The notes: a model not told the origin generated them from the sequence alone. A stretch of DNA of 10,429 nt from Nitrososphaeria archaeon (GCA_014361085.1 JACIWG010000049.1:1-10429), one strand, 5' to 3'. Positions 1-6,296 are shown, counted from the stretch's first letter. Program-made: numbers and translations.

Positions 1-65
1 ACTTCGATTGACTTTGCTGGATCAAACAAACTTGTAAGCCTAACCTTCTCTATCACCTTTTCCAT
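1..65 (-). CDS. N-terminal end of an unidentified protein (runs off the window)
   Basis: An ATG at 65-63 opens a frame that stays open to the window edge. It encodes about 21 residues beginning MEKVIEKVRLTSLFDPAKS. A purine-rich Shine-Dalgarno-like AGAGGGA (71-77) lies five bases upstream, and a TATA-like box lies at 99-108, so the start is well supported. The opening words recall small archaeal/bacterial retropepsin-like (clan AA) aspartic proteases, but the catalytic DTG would lie outside the window, so this is only a guess. The gene follows the attC-like palindrome at 126-218, in the same direction as the defence operon. In a cassette-array reading it would be the first gene of the next cassette. 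Confidence 0.55.
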   Translation of the reverse strand, partial: MEKVIEKVRLTSLFDPAKSIE

Positions 66-98
66 TTAATTCCCTCTTTTATATTTTTAAGTGTTGCA

Positions 99-108
99 TA
101 TTTAAATA
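99..108 (-). promoter_or_regulatory. Archaeal TATA-like box for the leftmost gene
   Basis: TATTTAAATA sits about 35-45 bases upstream of the ATG at 65. With the usual archaeal spacing of about 25 bases, transcription would start near 78 and give a short leader containing the AGAGGGA ribosome-binding site. It lies just outside the palindromic repeat, so the leftmost gene would have its own promoter independent of the defence operon. Confidence 0.4.
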
Positions 109-125
109 CTTTTGGTTTTGCAATG

Positions 126-218
126 GCGTATAACGTTCCCAGCATAAAAAAGAAGTTTTTGCGAAGCAAAATTTGTTGAGTGCCGTAAGGCACGAACCTT
201 TTATGCTGTGTTATACGC
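126..218 (-). repeat. 93-bp imperfect palindrome resembling an integron attC recombination site
   Basis: Outer arms GCGTATAAC (126-134) and GTTATACGC (210-218) are perfect 9-bp complements. Second arms CAGCATAAAA (140-149) and TTTTATGCTG (199-208) are perfect 10-bp complements. The two stems are separated by an asymmetric 5-versus-1 base bulge. The interior holds two small hairpins: TTTTGC/GCAAAA around GAA (157-171) and GTGCC/GGCAC around GTAA (180-193). Paired simple sites, inner arms and a variable folded centre make up the architecture of integron attC sites. On the minus strand the arms read GTATAAC and GTTATAC, close to but not fitting the RYYYAAC/GTTRRRY consensus. The hairpin followed by a T-rich run (146-154, minus) could also terminate operon transcription. 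A palindromic MITE is an alternative. Confidence 0.6.
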
Positions 219-902
219 TGTGCCGTGCCAATTCTTGCGAACTCTTTCCTGAGATAATACATAATGACAACGATCAATCAATGGACACTTTTCACAATAT
301 GGTTTTCGGGGTTTGCAGACAAGGGAGGTTATATCCAGAATACCCATGATTGCACTGCTTGGATCCCTTCCTGAGGCATAGATTTTAGCTATTTCTATAA
401 CATGTTTATCCCTGCGACCCTCTCTTGATGTTTCAATACCAAAGTATCTATTAAAAATCCTTACAATGTTGCTGTCTACAAGCCATTCCTTTTTCCCGTA
501 GGCTATGGACAATACTGCACCAGCAACATATTCACCCACACCTGGCAGAGAGGTTAGTTCCTCCCTTGTTTCTGGAATACGGGATTGATATTTCTCCTTC
601 ACCTCCCGTGCCATCGCTATAAAAGCAGGAATACGCCATTTTAATCCGAGGGGATAAAGAATTTTTTCGAGGTTTTCCTGTTTTGCCATAGCAAGGGTAT
701 CAATATCAGGATATTCTTTTAAAAAATCCTCATATACGGGAACCACCTGATCGGCCTTCGTCCGCCTGAGCATCATTTCAGCAATTAGAATTCTAAATGG
801 GTCCTTTGTTTCTCGCCATGGATAAACTCTACCATTTTTCTTATACCAATCAATAATTTTCCTCCTGAATATACTTATATCCTTTCGGGATGGTATTATC
901 AT
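201..902 (-). CDS. T:G mismatch-specific DNA glycosylase of the Mig type (HhH-GPD, 4Fe-4S)
   Basis: This 233-residue protein belongs to the EndoIII/MutY superfamily and should excise thymine from T:G mispairs produced by 5-methylcytosine deamination. The helix-hairpin-helix motif LPGVGEYVAGAV spans 119-130, with Tyr125 where EndoIII has its catalytic Lys and MutY has Ser. The catalytic Asp is D143 in VDSNIVRIFNR. The iron-sulfur ligands are C196, C203, C206 and C212 (C-X6-C-X2-C-X5-C). The Tyr/Asp spacing and the words YPWR, DPFRILI, LRRTKA and PRKPYCEKC match what I recall of Methanothermobacter Mig (Tyr126/Asp144). A GGTGA ribosome-binding site overlaps the stop of the methyltransferase gene 6 bp upstream, so the two are coupled. 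The last residues (NWHGTAYNTA) are encoded by the flanking repeat and its palindrome, and are unlikely to be part of the ancestral fold. Confidence 0.9.
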   Translation of the reverse strand: MIIPSRKDISIFRRKIIDWYKKNGRVYPWRETKDPFRILIAEMMLRRTKADQVVPVYEDFLKEYPDIDTLAMAKQENLEKILYPLGLKWRIPAFIAMAREVKEKYQSRIPETREELTSLPGVGEYVAGAVLSIAYGKKEWLVDSNIVRIFNRYFGIETSREGRRDKHVIEIAKIYASGRDPSSAIMGILDITSLVCKPRKPYCEKCPLIDRCHYVLSQERVRKNWHGTAYNTA

Positions 903-908
903 TTCTAT

Positions 909-2282
909 TCACCGATTAGCATAAATCTTTTCGAGCTCTTTGCGGATAGCTATGCCTATTACCTTAGCAAGTAAAGGGGGCACGGCATTCCCCACCTGTT
1001 TAAATTGTTCGGTCCTTGGGCCTTCAAATTTATAGTTATCTGGAAATGATTGGCACCTGGCCACCTCCCTCACTGTAAAAGACCTGCACTGATTGATGTC
1101 AGGATGTATATAGTAGTGTCCGTCCTTGCAGATATGCGCTGTTATTGTTGAAGATGGGTAATCCCACCACTGAACCTTGAATCTGTCAAGAAACTTGTCA
1201 AGGTGTTTGTGGTTCGGAATGAGGTCTGGTCTATCATTCATGAGATCACTCAGGCGCGCTGATATGTTCCCGTTCATGCATTGCTCGATGAAGTATTTGT
1301 ATCTCTCAAGATCATCCTCCATATGCCTTCTTGCTCTATGATTTAGAACTCCTGGAGAATCCCTCCTCATCTTTACCTGATAAGGATTGGAATTCGTGAT
1401 TAAGTCATATGTCCCGAACCAGCCATCACTTCCCTCACTTGGTCTGAGCGGAGGTAGATCACCGATGGCATCCCTAACTGTTAGATATCCATCCCTCCTG
1501 TTTTTCAAAGCCTGTTTCTGGAGTTTTTTGAATATGTTTTTTATCCCTAGATTTTTACGTTCAAGAGATTTTCTGTAGCCAATGAGAATCAACCTTTTCC
1601 TGATTTGCGGGATGTGGAAGTCTGCACTGTTAAGAATGTAGCTGCACGGATCTTCAAGAACTTGTTCCAGAGGGGGGGTAATTTCGTAGGGATGGTCCAT
1701 TGACGAGAAATCATTCAATATCCTGACAAATATCTTTTTCCCATCAGCCCTTGCAGTAAAAAGACCGGGGACATTCTCGTAAAGAAAAAAGTCAGGTTGA
1801 AGACACTCCAGAATTTCAAGATAATGCCTGTAAAGGTAATGCCTCTTGTCATTCTGCATTCTGAAGGGATCCCTTGACCTTCCAGCAAGCGAGTAGGGTT
1901 GACAGGGTGGCCCCCCGAGAAGCACATGGATGCGAGGTGCACGATGATATCTTCTGCTTGCTTCTATTTTCTGAAGCACGGCCTCCGTCCCGTCGTCTCC
2001 CAAGGTTGCTTGGATAACCCTGTGTGAAATTGATCTAGCAAGTGCGGGAAATCGAACAAGGATATCGTTGCGACTGATCTCCTCTCTGAGATATAGATGA
2101 TAAAGGTAACCCATGCCTATCTCCTTTAATCCGTGATAAAGATGACGGGTCCTCAGGCTCTCGCATGCCCACCTGTCCATTTCAACTTGGGCGATGATGT
2201 CAAATCCAGCCTGTTTGAATCCCTCGCTCAATCCACCGCAACCGGCAAATAAATCCACAGCAAAGAAGGTATGATTTCTCAT
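909..2282 (-). CDS. DNA (cytosine-5) methyltransferase
   Basis: This is a 457-residue C5-cytosine methylase using S-adenosylmethionine. From the ATG at 2282 the motifs fall in canonical order. Motif I is FAVDLFAGCGG (7-17). Motif IV is GGPPCQPYS with catalytic Cys127. Motif VI is ENV (169-171). Motif VIII is QIRKR (226-230). A recognition region of about 170 residues follows, then motif IX RSFTVREVARCQSFP (400-414) and motif X QVGNAVPP (429-436). A long stretch between motifs I and IV is typical of larger family members. I prefer the ATG at 2282 because it overlaps the upstream stop as ATGA, exactly as at the previous junction. A GTG eight codons earlier (2306) is possible but lacks a clear ribosome-binding site. 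Context makes it the modification enzyme of the defence operon. The target sequence cannot be read from the protein. Confidence 0.95.
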   Translation of the reverse strand: MRNHTFFAVDLFAGCGGLSEGFKQAGFDIIAQVEMDRWACESLRTRHLYHGLKEIGMGYLYHLYLREEISRNDILVRFPALARSISHRVIQATLGDDGTEAVLQKIEASRRYHRAPRIHVLLGGPPCQPYSLAGRSRDPFRMQNDKRHYLYRHYLEILECLQPDFFLYENVPGLFTARADGKKIFVRILNDFSSMDHPYEITPPLEQVLEDPCSYILNSADFHIPQIRKRLILIGYRKSLERKNLGIKNIFKKLQKQALKNRRDGYLTVRDAIGDLPPLRPSEGSDGWFGTYDLITNSNPYQVKMRRDSPGVLNHRARRHMEDDLERYKYFIEQCMNGNISARLSDLMNDRPDLIPNHKHLDKFLDRFKVQWWDYPSSTITAHICKDGHYYIHPDINQCRSFTVREVARCQSFPDNYKFEGPRTEQFKQVGNAVPPLLAKVIGIAIRKELEKIYANR

Positions 2283-3004
2283 GGTGTTCGCACTGGATTT
2301 TTCCACTCATCAAATTCAGCTGGAAGAAGGCGGAGAATTTCATCCGGCCTCATGCTGTAGATATCGTAAGTCAATTCTAACTGTCCGATCACCTTAACAA
2401 ATCGCCTGTGATTCCCTTTCTTTTCTCTGGACTGTGCGCCCCTTTTAGGAGAATTTCTGGAAATGTCCCAGTAGAGAATATGTGCGGTTTCAACCAGATT
2501 GGGGTACGAGATAATATACTGACGGGAAGCAAACTGTTCAATAAAATCATTGTGCTCGTGGGGAGGTGAATGGAGAAAAAGCCGGGAATTGTTCTCTCCG
2601 ATGAGGGAGAATATATAATATGAGGCAGCTACATAATGTCGGTAATAATCTGTATAGTCAGAGCTGCAGACATATCTGGCTGTTTCCCTGATCTTTGTTT
2701 TTCCATCTGTAATTCTGTCAAACCAGATGTAAGCCAGCCATGACCACAATCCCTCTTTACCTCTCCCGATCACGTCTTCCCGTTTGATCCCTGCATTCTC
2801 GAACCGCTCCACCAAGTATTTTGCCAAGTCCATTCTGGTGGGGAAGGATATATTTTCATCAATCTCCACCTTGGGAGTAAATTCCTGTGAAAAAGCCTCG
2901 ATATTCAGGTCAGGGCGGATTTGCTCAGGATTATTTTTTACGCTCTGGATGTACTCCCTGAACTTCTGAACACCCTCCTCTTTCAGAACTCTCAATGCAA
3001 TCAT
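2279..3004 (-). CDS. DUF6339-like protein of a GHKL-ATPase defence operon
   Basis: This 241-residue, mostly helical protein has no signal peptide, membrane segment or recognisable catalytic motif. Blocks that look conserved are RGKEGLWSWLAYIWFD (81-96), YRHYVAASYYIF (121-132), YPNLVETAHILYWD (167-180) and a C-terminal RRFVKVIGQLELTYDIYSM...LLPAEFDEW segment. This pattern fits the family I know as DUF6339, an uncharacterised helical family found beside C5 methylases and GHKL ATPases; the assignment is from memory and not verified. Its ATG overlaps the upstream stop as ATGA, and its own stop overlaps the methylase ATG the same way, indicating coupled translation and probably fixed stoichiometry. 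The role is unknown. It may be a structural or target-binding subunit of the effector. Confidence 0.7.
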   Translation of the reverse strand: MIALRVLKEEGVQKFREYIQSVKNNPEQIRPDLNIEAFSQEFTPKVEIDENISFPTRMDLAKYLVERFENAGIKREDVIGRGKEGLWSWLAYIWFDRITDGKTKIRETARYVCSSDYTDYYRHYVAASYYIFSLIGENNSRLFLHSPPHEHNDFIEQFASRQYIISYPNLVETAHILYWDISRNSPKRGAQSREKKGNHRRFVKVIGQLELTYDIYSMRPDEILRLLPAEFDEWKNPVRTP

Positions 3005-3789
3005 GTTTTTTCTCCTTCAAGAAGACGGATATATCTTTCCCATTCATTTCTTGAAGAGCAGAACTCCTCAACAACTCTTTCTATCCATTTAACTGCATCT
3101 TCAGAATTACCATTCGCTGTCGGATCAAGAATTGCCTCCGGCGGCCCCTCTGAAGGAAGTATACCCCTCGAAAACTCAAGCCAGTCTCTGTGCCAGTCTA
3201 CTGAAGGATCAGAAATATTATCCACACGATCAATGAAAATCATTCTGGTAAGGACCTCCCTGATGACTGCTGGATATACATACATTACAAAACAAGGATC
3301 AGTTTTTGCCATATTTTCAATATTTGGAATCCTGTTATTTATAATAAGAAGCGGTGCACCTTCATCTCCGGTAAATTCAACACGCCATATCTGCTGTCCC
3401 AAATCTAGAAATTCTACGGGAAGAATGGGCCTTCTATCCGCAGGAACCTCCGGTGCGATTCTATCTGCTTGAGCAAGGATTTTACCGTGCTCTCCGGACT
3501 CATCCACAACGAGAACACGGAATTTCAGGTTTTCGGTATGAGCAAGACCGGTCAGACGGGTATCTGGAGGCGGTGAAATACTTCCCCACGTTCCGAAATC
3601 AAAACGCTGCAATTCTTCTCTGTGATATGCTTCTACATATACTCTCGCATCGGGTGGCAGGTTAAGTCCGCCAGAATTGATTGTGGCCCTGAATGACCGG
3701 ATCCTGCCCTGCTGATCTCTGTTCAAAACTATTGATATATTCTTCCTCGGGATCCTTTTACGCCCCGTATAGTTAAATCTGCGCTTCAT
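3001..3789 (-). CDS. Unrecognised 262-residue protein, partner of the GHKL ATPase
   Basis: I cannot name this family. The N-terminal half (1-150) looks beta-rich. It opens with a basic RRFNYTGRKRI (3-13) and continues with alternating hydrophobic strands (ISIVLN, RVYVEAYH, LKFRVLVVD, IWRVEFTG). The C-terminal half (155-262) is more helical, with EVLTRMIFIDRV, DWHRDWLEFSRGILP and a charged end. I see no nuclease (PD-(D/E)XK, HNH, PLD), Walker or metal-binding motif. It starts 2 bp after the ATPase stop with a good AAAGGAGAT ribosome-binding site at 3795-3803, and ends in an ATGA overlap with the DUF6339-like gene. Strict coupling to both neighbours argues for one complex. It could be an adaptor or DNA-binding subunit, or a divergent effector. 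Confidence 0.8.
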   Translation of the reverse strand: MKRRFNYTGRKRIPRKNISIVLNRDQQGRIRSFRATINSGGLNLPPDARVYVEAYHREELQRFDFGTWGSISPPPDTRLTGLAHTENLKFRVLVVDESGEHGKILAQADRIAPEVPADRRPILPVEFLDLGQQIWRVEFTGDEGAPLLIINNRIPNIENMAKTDPCFVMYVYPAVIREVLTRMIFIDRVDNISDPSVDWHRDWLEFSRGILPSEGPPEAILDPTANGNSEDAVKWIERVVEEFCSSRNEWERYIRLLEGEKT

Positions 3790-3791
3790 TG

Positions 3792-5627
3792 TTAAATCTC
3801 CTTTACCGTTACAACTATATCCCTATTCTGGTCAAAACCGGTGACGGTCATTTCGAAATCGAGCGATGTTATCTCAATTTTTATTATGTTCTTCTCCCTC
3901 TTCAGTATATTGCACCCTCTGACACTTACCGGCCATGAACTCTCCCCGAGGTCAAAATCAAAGCGCTCATACTGCTTGAATGGATTGCCTCTTCTCACAT
4001 CGTACGCAACCATTATTGTTGCCAAGAGAGGTAAAGAAACATTCTGTTTTTCTTGATTTAGGAAAACCTTGAAACCTCCTGTAATTTGACTCGTTCTGAT
4101 TGTGGGAATTTCTCTTTCTGTCGGAGGAATTGTAGGTGGTTGCGTGGTATCCTCCTCTTCTCCAATTTCTCTGGATACCGGAACGAAAAACACCTCCTTA
4201 AGAAAATCTCTCTGTACCTCTTGGGGAGGTTGATCAAGAAGGGAAACGATTTTAATGATGCTCTTTTTGACGAACCTCAGAATTCTGGCAGCATTTTGAT
4301 ATTTTTCTCTGAATCCCTCGGTATTCTCCTTCCAGTCTGTATGTGCAGGGGTTTCAGCATCGCCCAGAAAGGTAGCAAGCGGTATATCCTCCACAACAAC
4401 CATTGCACGCACAGGTCTGCTTCCTATGGTTCTGATATCGGATATCCTTATGCCTGAACGAAACCAGAATTCCTCTCCCTCCCTCAAATACTTGGATTTC
4501 TGCAGGTGAACTGTAAAATATGTTGGAGCAGATTGGGATTCATCGGCTTTTCTTATAGAGAGGTAAATTCTAAAAGTTAAAAGATCACCTGCATTGAATG
4601 AATCTCTGAGGCGATCGAACCCGCTACCGAATATATCTTCCGTTATTTCTGGATTATCAGGGTCCGGTGTAATGTCTATCGGACTGGAACTGGATATGGC
4701 ACTTAACATGAAATGCATCAGTTCATGGACACTGACCTGTTCAAATTGTGTTCCTGCCCAGTCTTGGGAAACAGCGGTATCTGTAAGATTCTGATTATTG
4801 ATGATTAAAGTGTTGCCATCTGCCCCTATTTCAACTTCAAGGATTCCCTTGGCTATGGGGTAAAAAGAATGAATTATAACAGATTTTAAAACTGATTCCC
4901 TATTTATTCTTTCATCCGGTAGAGGAATAACAAGCGAGAGTCCGGGTTCATTTATCCTGCTTATTGAAAATTTTCTCACGAAATCGTCAATTATTGCATT
5001 ATCCGATATCGGCTTACATTCATCTCCTGCAAAATAGCCATAGTAATGATATCCTATAGACCCAATGTAATGGGTCTTTAGTAGAGCTTTTCCCATCAAT
5101 AACTTTCTCAAATCATCAGATCTGATTGTATAGCCAAAGAATGTTCTGATTCCCGAAGCAATATGAAATGTTGTTTTACCCAGTCCCCACCTGCCTGCTC
5201 TTGTTCCTTCTTTCCCAGATATTCCTTCCCGCCACCAGAAGTCAAAGAAGTTACTTCTTCCCTTTTCCGGTCTGGTTCCGTCTTCACCTGTGGAGCCATC
5301 CAGCCCGGTGGTACCGAAGTCTTCAACTGTCAGAAAGGACAAAAAATTCAGTGTCGTAAAATCTCGGGGGATGAACCCGCATGATTCAAGATGGGGAACC
5401 AAACCGTTGAGATATCTATCGATATGTGTTTTCTTTACATTTCCGAATGAAAACCTCACCTTGATACCTACTTCACCGTTTCTCCTTGCATCAAGTGAAT
5501 TCTGGATAATTTCTCTTACCAATGCATCAGAAGGATCCGGGAGGCGAAAAAATTCTGTTTCTCGAGGATCCCTTTCCGGTTCCCCGGATGCGAGTTCCCT
5601 GAACTTCCAATTTACCTTCTCTGACAT
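3792..5627 (-). CDS. GHKL-superfamily ATPase (MutL/MORC-like) of a putative defence system
   Basis: This 611-residue cytoplasmic ATPase is the first gene of the operon. All three Bergerat-fold motifs are visible near the N terminus. The N box is ALVREIIQNSLDA (35-47, with E39, N43 and D46). The G1 box is VEDFGTTGLDG (101-111). The G2 box is RAGRWGLGKTTFHIAS (143-158), GRWGLGK resembling the MutL/MORC lid. A transducer-like middle region follows. A Thr/Pro-rich linker near 490-510 leads to a beta-rich C-terminal domain containing VAYDVRRGNPFKQYERFDFDL. No histidine-kinase phosphoacceptor, receiver or nuclease motif is seen. Such ATPases occur in restriction-modification-like operons with C5 methylases, helicases and nucleases, where they are thought to clamp DNA on ATP binding. 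The ATG at 5627 has the strongest ribosome-binding site in the window four bases upstream. Confidence 0.88.
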   Translation of the reverse strand: MSEKVNWKFRELASGEPERDPRETEFFRLPDPSDALVREIIQNSLDARRNGEVGIKVRFSFGNVKKTHIDRYLNGLVPHLESCGFIPRDFTTLNFLSFLTVEDFGTTGLDGSTGEDGTRPEKGRSNFFDFWWREGISGKEGTRAGRWGLGKTTFHIASGIRTFFGYTIRSDDLRKLLMGKALLKTHYIGSIGYHYYGYFAGDECKPISDNAIIDDFVRKFSISRINEPGLSLVIPLPDERINRESVLKSVIIHSFYPIAKGILEVEIGADGNTLIINNQNLTDTAVSQDWAGTQFEQVSVHELMHFMLSAISSSSPIDITPDPDNPEITEDIFGSGFDRLRDSFNAGDLLTFRIYLSIRKADESQSAPTYFTVHLQKSKYLREGEEFWFRSGIRISDIRTIGSRPVRAMVVVEDIPLATFLGDAETPAHTDWKENTEGFREKYQNAARILRFVKKSIIKIVSLLDQPPQEVQRDFLKEVFFVPVSREIGEEEDTTQPPTIPPTEREIPTIRTSQITGGFKVFLNQEKQNVSLPLLATIMVAYDVRRGNPFKQYERFDFDLGESSWPVSVRGCNILKREKNIIKIEITSLDFEMTVTGFDQNRDIVVTVKEI

Positions 5628-5631
5628 AATT

Positions 5632-5640
5632 CTCCTCCTT
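5632..5640 (-). promoter_or_regulatory. Strong ribosome-binding site of the ATPase gene
   Basis: AAGGAGGAG on the minus strand lies four bases before the ATG at 5627 and is complementary to the CCTCC of the archaeal 16S rRNA 3' end. It fixes the start of the operon's first gene and implies a leadered transcript. Confidence 0.75.
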
Positions 5641-5651
5641 CACAATTTTTC

Positions 5652-5672
5652 TGGCACGGCATTGCGTATAAC
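5652..5672 (-). repeat. Second copy of the flanking site (GTTATACGC..TGCCGTGCC)
   Basis: On the minus strand this reads GTTATACGC, two bases (AA), then TGCCGTGCCA. The plus strand at 210-230 reads GTTATACGC, two bases (TG), then TGCCGTGCCA; the match is broken only at the spacer. The two copies point inward at either end of the operon. The minus-strand outer arm of the palindrome (134-126) also reads GTTATACGC and continues CATTGC, against AATGCC here. The sites are therefore also a same-orientation pair bounding about 5.5 kb, as expected for the recombination points at the two ends of an integron cassette. The copy lies in the 5' leader, about 25 bases before the ATPase start. Confidence 0.65.
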
Positions 5673-5675
5673 TTC

Positions 5676-5702
5676 GGTATATCCGAGCTTGGCTCGCATA
5701 CC
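5676..5702 (-). repeat. Hairpin next to the upstream flanking site
   Basis: CGAGC (5684-5688), a three-base loop TTG and GCTCG (5692-5696) form a perfect 5-bp stem. It is extended outward by GGTAT (5676-5680) and ATACC (5698-5702) across a small internal loop. It abuts the GTTATACGC site and would lie in the operon's 5' leader. It may be the inner stem of a degenerate attC-like site whose distal arm is lost (no GCGTATAAC partner is visible further upstream), or a leader structure affecting translation. Confidence 0.45.
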
Positions 5703-5713
5703 ATTCCAATTTA

Positions 5714-5735
5714 GTATTATATTTGAACTATATAA
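5714..5735 (-). promoter_or_regulatory. Candidate TATA region of the defence operon
   Basis: The minus strand carries TTATATAG (5728-5735) and AAATATAATA (5714-5723) in a very AT-rich stretch directly upstream of the GC-richer operon. Archaeal spacing would put the transcription start near 5690-5708 and give a leader of roughly 65-80 bases with the hairpin, the flanking site and the ribosome-binding site. Several AT-rich matches are present (also TTTATATAAA at 5767-5776), so the choice is uncertain. Confidence 0.3.
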
Positions 5736-5805
5736 CTTTTTTTTATTTTTATATTCATCTCTCCTTTTTATATAAACTATACAAAGGATTTTTTATTCTC
5801 TTTAA

Positions 5806-6296
5806 TTATTTGTCACTAACACGTGTATATACTTCTTTTGTTTTAGAACTTTTGTGCCCCAATAATTCTTGAATGTATTGCAGATTCACCCGCTCTCTAA
5901 GAGGTAAGTAGTAAAACTATGCCTCAACGAATGAACGGTGGCATCCTTCTTAACTCCTGCCTTTTTGCAAGCATCCGAAAATATTTTTTCAACAGATCGA
6001 GTTGTTATGTGTTTCTCCCGATCCTGTGATGGAAACAAATACTTTGATTTCCCATACTCTTTTAAATACTCACGCAGGGCCTTTACAACAACATCTAAAA
6101 ATATCGTATAAAGATCTTTTCCACCCTTTCCACCTTTAACATGAATAAATTTTCTCTGAAAATCTATATCTCCTAGTCTCTACAACCTCACCTACTCTTA
6201 AACCAGCATAATACATAAACATTAACATCACTTTATGTTTCAGATTTGAAACAGCGTAAAAATACTTGAAATCTCATAATGGTTTAAAACAACAGG
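5806..6296 (-). pseudogene. Frameshifted tyrosine recombinase (XerA/phage-integrase-like catalytic domain)
   Basis: Reading the minus strand across frames recovers a tyrosine recombinase catalytic domain. The pieces are NLKHKVMLMFMYYAGLRVGE with the box I arginine (6187-6207), then DIDFQRKFIHVKGGKGGKD, then ATVHSLRHSFTTYLLESG with H-x-x-R (5916-5936), then NLQYIQELLGHKSSKT, and EVYTRVS with the tyrosine nucleophile (5815-5835). At least three shifts break it: near 6265-6275, near 6175-6186, and at 5885-5891, where a missing G creates a premature TGA. The N-terminal SAM-like domain is absent, and an unrelated GC-rich stretch takes over above 6296. The catalytic residues survive, so decay is recent. 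I see no IntI-specific insertion, so it looks Xer/phage-like and not a canonical integron integrase. Confidence 0.85.

Noticed and set aside
2921..3472. Open plus-strand frame of 183 codons
   Set aside because: It overlaps the coupled 262-aa and DUF6339-like genes in antisense, is low-complexity and Ser-rich, and has no family resemblance.
3001..3789. Assigning the 262-aa protein as the system's nuclease
   Set aside because: No PD-(D/E)XK, HNH, GIY-YIG or phospholipase-D motif is visible. Calling it a nuclease from context alone would be a guess.
210..5672. Plain DNA transposon with terminal inverted repeats
   Set aside because: No transposase is encoded inside, I see no target-site duplication, and the left end is part of a larger palindrome that extends outward. 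It remains an alternative to the cassette model but fits less well.
5290..5775. Open plus-strand frame of 161 codons opposite the ATPase start and leader
   Set aside because: It is antisense to the conserved GHKL motifs, has no ribosome-binding site and runs into promoter-like AT-rich DNA.
5806..6296. Calling the recombinase an integron integrase (IntI)
   Set aside because: The segment between the FPS word and HSLRHS is short and lacks the IntI-specific insertion. It also runs in the same direction as the operon, unlike the usual divergent intI.
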